Positions 6,514-7,694 of a DNA stretch of 7,694 nt are shown one piece after another. The stretch's first letter is position 1. Each line of letters starts with the position of its first letter. Made by a program: the position numbers and the translations under genes. The stretch covers positions 1 to 7,694 of the forward strand of contig URKL01000082.1 of the NCBI GenBank assembly GCA_900548485.1, given 5' to 3'. The DNA is from an uncultured Succinatimonas sp. GTDB taxonomy: Bacteria; Pseudomonadota; Gammaproteobacteria; Enterobacterales; Succinivibrionaceae. The notes beneath the pieces are model-generated. The model was not told the DNA's origin. It did no database searches and was given only the letters and a program-made list of their open reading frames with translations.

Positions 6514-7260
6514 ATGAAACCTATTTTTCTTGGTGTAAATATAGACCATGTAGCCACTGTGCGTAATGCTCGTGGAACAGACTACCCCGATCCTGTCACC
6601 GCAGCAGCTCTGTCTGAGCTTGCTGGGGCTGATAGTATTACCACCCACTTGCGTGAAGATCGCCGTCATATTACTGATCGCGATGTACGCATTATTAGGG
6701 AAACAGTAAAAACTGCCTTAAATTTGGAAATGGCTGTTACCGATGAAATTTTAGCCATCGCTGTAGCTTTAGCCCCACAAAAGGCATGTTTAGTTCCTGA
6801 AAGAAGACAAGAGGTTACAACTGAAGGCGGTCTTGATGTTGTCAATAATTTTGACAAAGTAGCACAGGCTGTCAAAGTGTTATCTGAGGTAGGAACAGAG
6901 GTTTCTTTATTTATCGATCCCGATCAAAAACAGATTGATGCTGCATGCTCTTGCGGAGCTCCGGTTGTGGAATTCCATACCGGCAGTTATGCTAATGCGA
7001 CAAATATTGAAGAATCCAACCATGAATTAGAAATATTAAGACAAATGTCTGCTTATGCTGATGAAAAAGGTCTTAAAGTAAATTCAGGTCATGGACTTAA
7101 TTATAATAATGTAGCCGCAATTGCAGCTATCCCCCAAATGAACGAGTTGAACATCGGTCACAGTATCATTGCTCGCGCTATCTTCACCGGTCTTGATGAA
7201 GCTGTACGTACAATGAAACGTATTATTACTGAAGCTCGCACCCAATCATCCATCAAATGA
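6514..7260 (+). CDS. pdxJ: Pyridoxine 5'-phosphate synthase
   Basis: PdxJ condenses 1-deoxy-D-xylulose 5-phosphate with 3-amino-2-oxopropyl phosphate to form pyridoxine 5'-phosphate, closing the ring in the DXP-dependent vitamin B6 pathway; it acts in the cytoplasm as a TIM barrel. From the ATG at 6514 the protein is 248 residues and its active-site residues fall at the same numbers as in E. coli: N9, D11, H12 and R20 in [16 protein letters not shown]45 and R50 in [10 protein letters not shown]72 in NLEM, and H193 in NSGHGL. This agreement supports the ATG over a TTG two codons upstream at 6508. The gene is followed after 7 nt by ribB. Its Shine-Dalgarno lies unusually far upstream, separated by a hairpin. 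It appears complete. Confidence 0.96.
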   Translation: MKPIFLGVNIDHVATVRNARGTDYPDPVTAAALSELAGADSITTHLREDRRHITDRDVRIIRETVKTALNLEMAVTDEILAIAVALAPQKACLVPERRQEVTTEGGLDVVNNFDKVAQAVKVLSEVGTEVSLFIDPDQKQIDAACSCGAPVVEFHTGSYANATNIEESNHELEILRQMSAYADEKGLKVNSGHGLNYNNVAAIAAIPQMNELNIGHSIIARAIFTGLDEAVRTMKRIITEARTQSSIK

Positions 7261-7267
7261 GGTACCC

Positions 7268-7694
7268 ATGGTAAACCGTAACCTACTTGAAATCTTCGGA
7301 CAAAACGCTACAGAGCGTGTAGAAGCTGCTATTGCTGCCTTAAAACAAGGCCGCGGAATTATGGTAGTTGATAACGAAGATCGCGAAAATGAAGGCGATT
7401 TAATTTACGCCGCTGAGACTGTTACTGATGCTCAGATGGCTTTTATGATCCGTGAATGCTCTGGTATTGTTTGCGTCTGCATCGAAGAAGAAGTAGCCGC
7501 TCGAATGAATTTACCTATGATGGTATCTCATAATACTTCCACCTATGGTACAGCTTTCACCATCTCTATTGATGCTGCTGAAGGGGTAACCACTGGTGTT
7601 TCTGCTCCTGATCGTGTTAAAGCTATAAAAGCTTTAATAAATCCTAAAGCCCAACCTGCTGATTTAGTGAGCCCAGGGGTTTTTGGTTGTCGTT
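7268..7694 (+). CDS. ribB: 3,4-dihydroxy-2-butanone 4-phosphate synthase (partial, cut at right edge)
   Basis: RibB converts ribulose 5-phosphate to 3,4-dihydroxy-2-butanone 4-phosphate plus formate, supplying the four-carbon unit of riboflavin. The visible 142 residues match E. coli RibB well: LLEIFG at 6-11, [17 protein letters not shown] at 28-44 (acidic catalytic and metal-binding loop), SGIVCVCI at 65-72, [18 protein letters not shown] at 81-98 and [12 protein letters not shown] at 105-116. The ATG at 7268-7270 has GAGG at 7259-7262, overlapping the pdxJ stop codon, with 5-nt spacing, so co-translation is likely. Oddity: where the family has PGHVFPLRA, this reads PGVFGCR at 136-142, lacking the His. 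The catalytic GGHTEA region and the C-terminus lie beyond the window, so I cannot tell whether a GTP cyclohydrolase II domain is fused. Confidence 0.93.
   Translation, partial: MVNRNLLEIFGQNATERVEAAIAALKQGRGIMVVDNEDRENEGDLIYAAETVTDAQMAFMIRECSGIVCVCIEEEVAARMNLPMMVSHNTSTYGTAFTISIDAAEGVTTGVSAPDRVKAIKALINPKAQPADLVSPGVFGCR

Noticed and set aside
6418..6875. Minus-strand frames of 69 and 83 codons across the pdxJ leader and 5' coding region.
   Set aside because: They lie mostly opposite conserved pdxJ sequence with no supporting initiation signals; the leader structure explains the non-coding part better.
1..7694. Mobile elements, CRISPR arrays, tRNA/rRNA genes, toxin-antitoxin or defence systems.
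   Set aside because: I saw no transposase, integrase, regularly spaced direct repeats, tRNA-like cloverleaf or defence domain on either strand.

Overview
The window reads as chromosomal core DNA of an AT-rich gammaproteobacterium. Three observations support this: NudE, HslR and HslO are close in sequence and order to their enteric counterparts, PdxJ keeps the same residue numbering as E. coli PdxJ at every catalytic position I could check, and ribosome binding sites are plain AAGGAG or GGAG types. The low GC, short ArgF and roughly 400-residue ArgG would fit an anaerobic Aeromonadales or Succinivibrionaceae-like lineage, but that placement is a guess. I see no phage, transposon, CRISPR, tRNA, rRNA or defence genes.

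Layout. Positions 1-168 hold the C-terminal end of a membrane protein cut by the left edge. On the minus strand, reading right to left, come nudE (3243-2674), argF (2538-1636) and argG (1609-377), closed by a well-formed intrinsic terminator at 324-356. ArgF and ArgG catalyse consecutive steps of arginine synthesis (ornithine to citrulline to argininosuccinate). A 669-nt AT-rich gap (3244-3912) separates nudE from a divergent plus-strand cluster: hslR, hslO and a Fsr-like MFS exporter, overlapping or abutting and probably translationally coupled. A 146-nt structured leader then precedes pdxJ and ribB, which are 7 nt apart; ribB is cut by the right edge.

Function. HslR (ribosome rescue) and HslO (redox-activated chaperone) form a proteostasis pair. 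PdxJ makes pyridoxine 5'-phosphate. RibB makes the four-carbon precursor of riboflavin and therefore of FMN, the cofactor of the PNP oxidase that finishes PLP synthesis, so this is a vitamin B6/B2 pair. NudE hydrolyses ADP-linked nucleotides.

The parts most worth a second look are not new enzymes. They are the pdxJ leader, where a strong Shine-Dalgarno lies 27 nt from the ATG with one hairpin overlapping it and another between it and the start; the loss of the usual His in the PGH motif of RibB at the window edge; and the long dyad-rich gap upstream of hslR, which holds a possible 24-residue ORF. I found no convincing undescribed multi-gene system.
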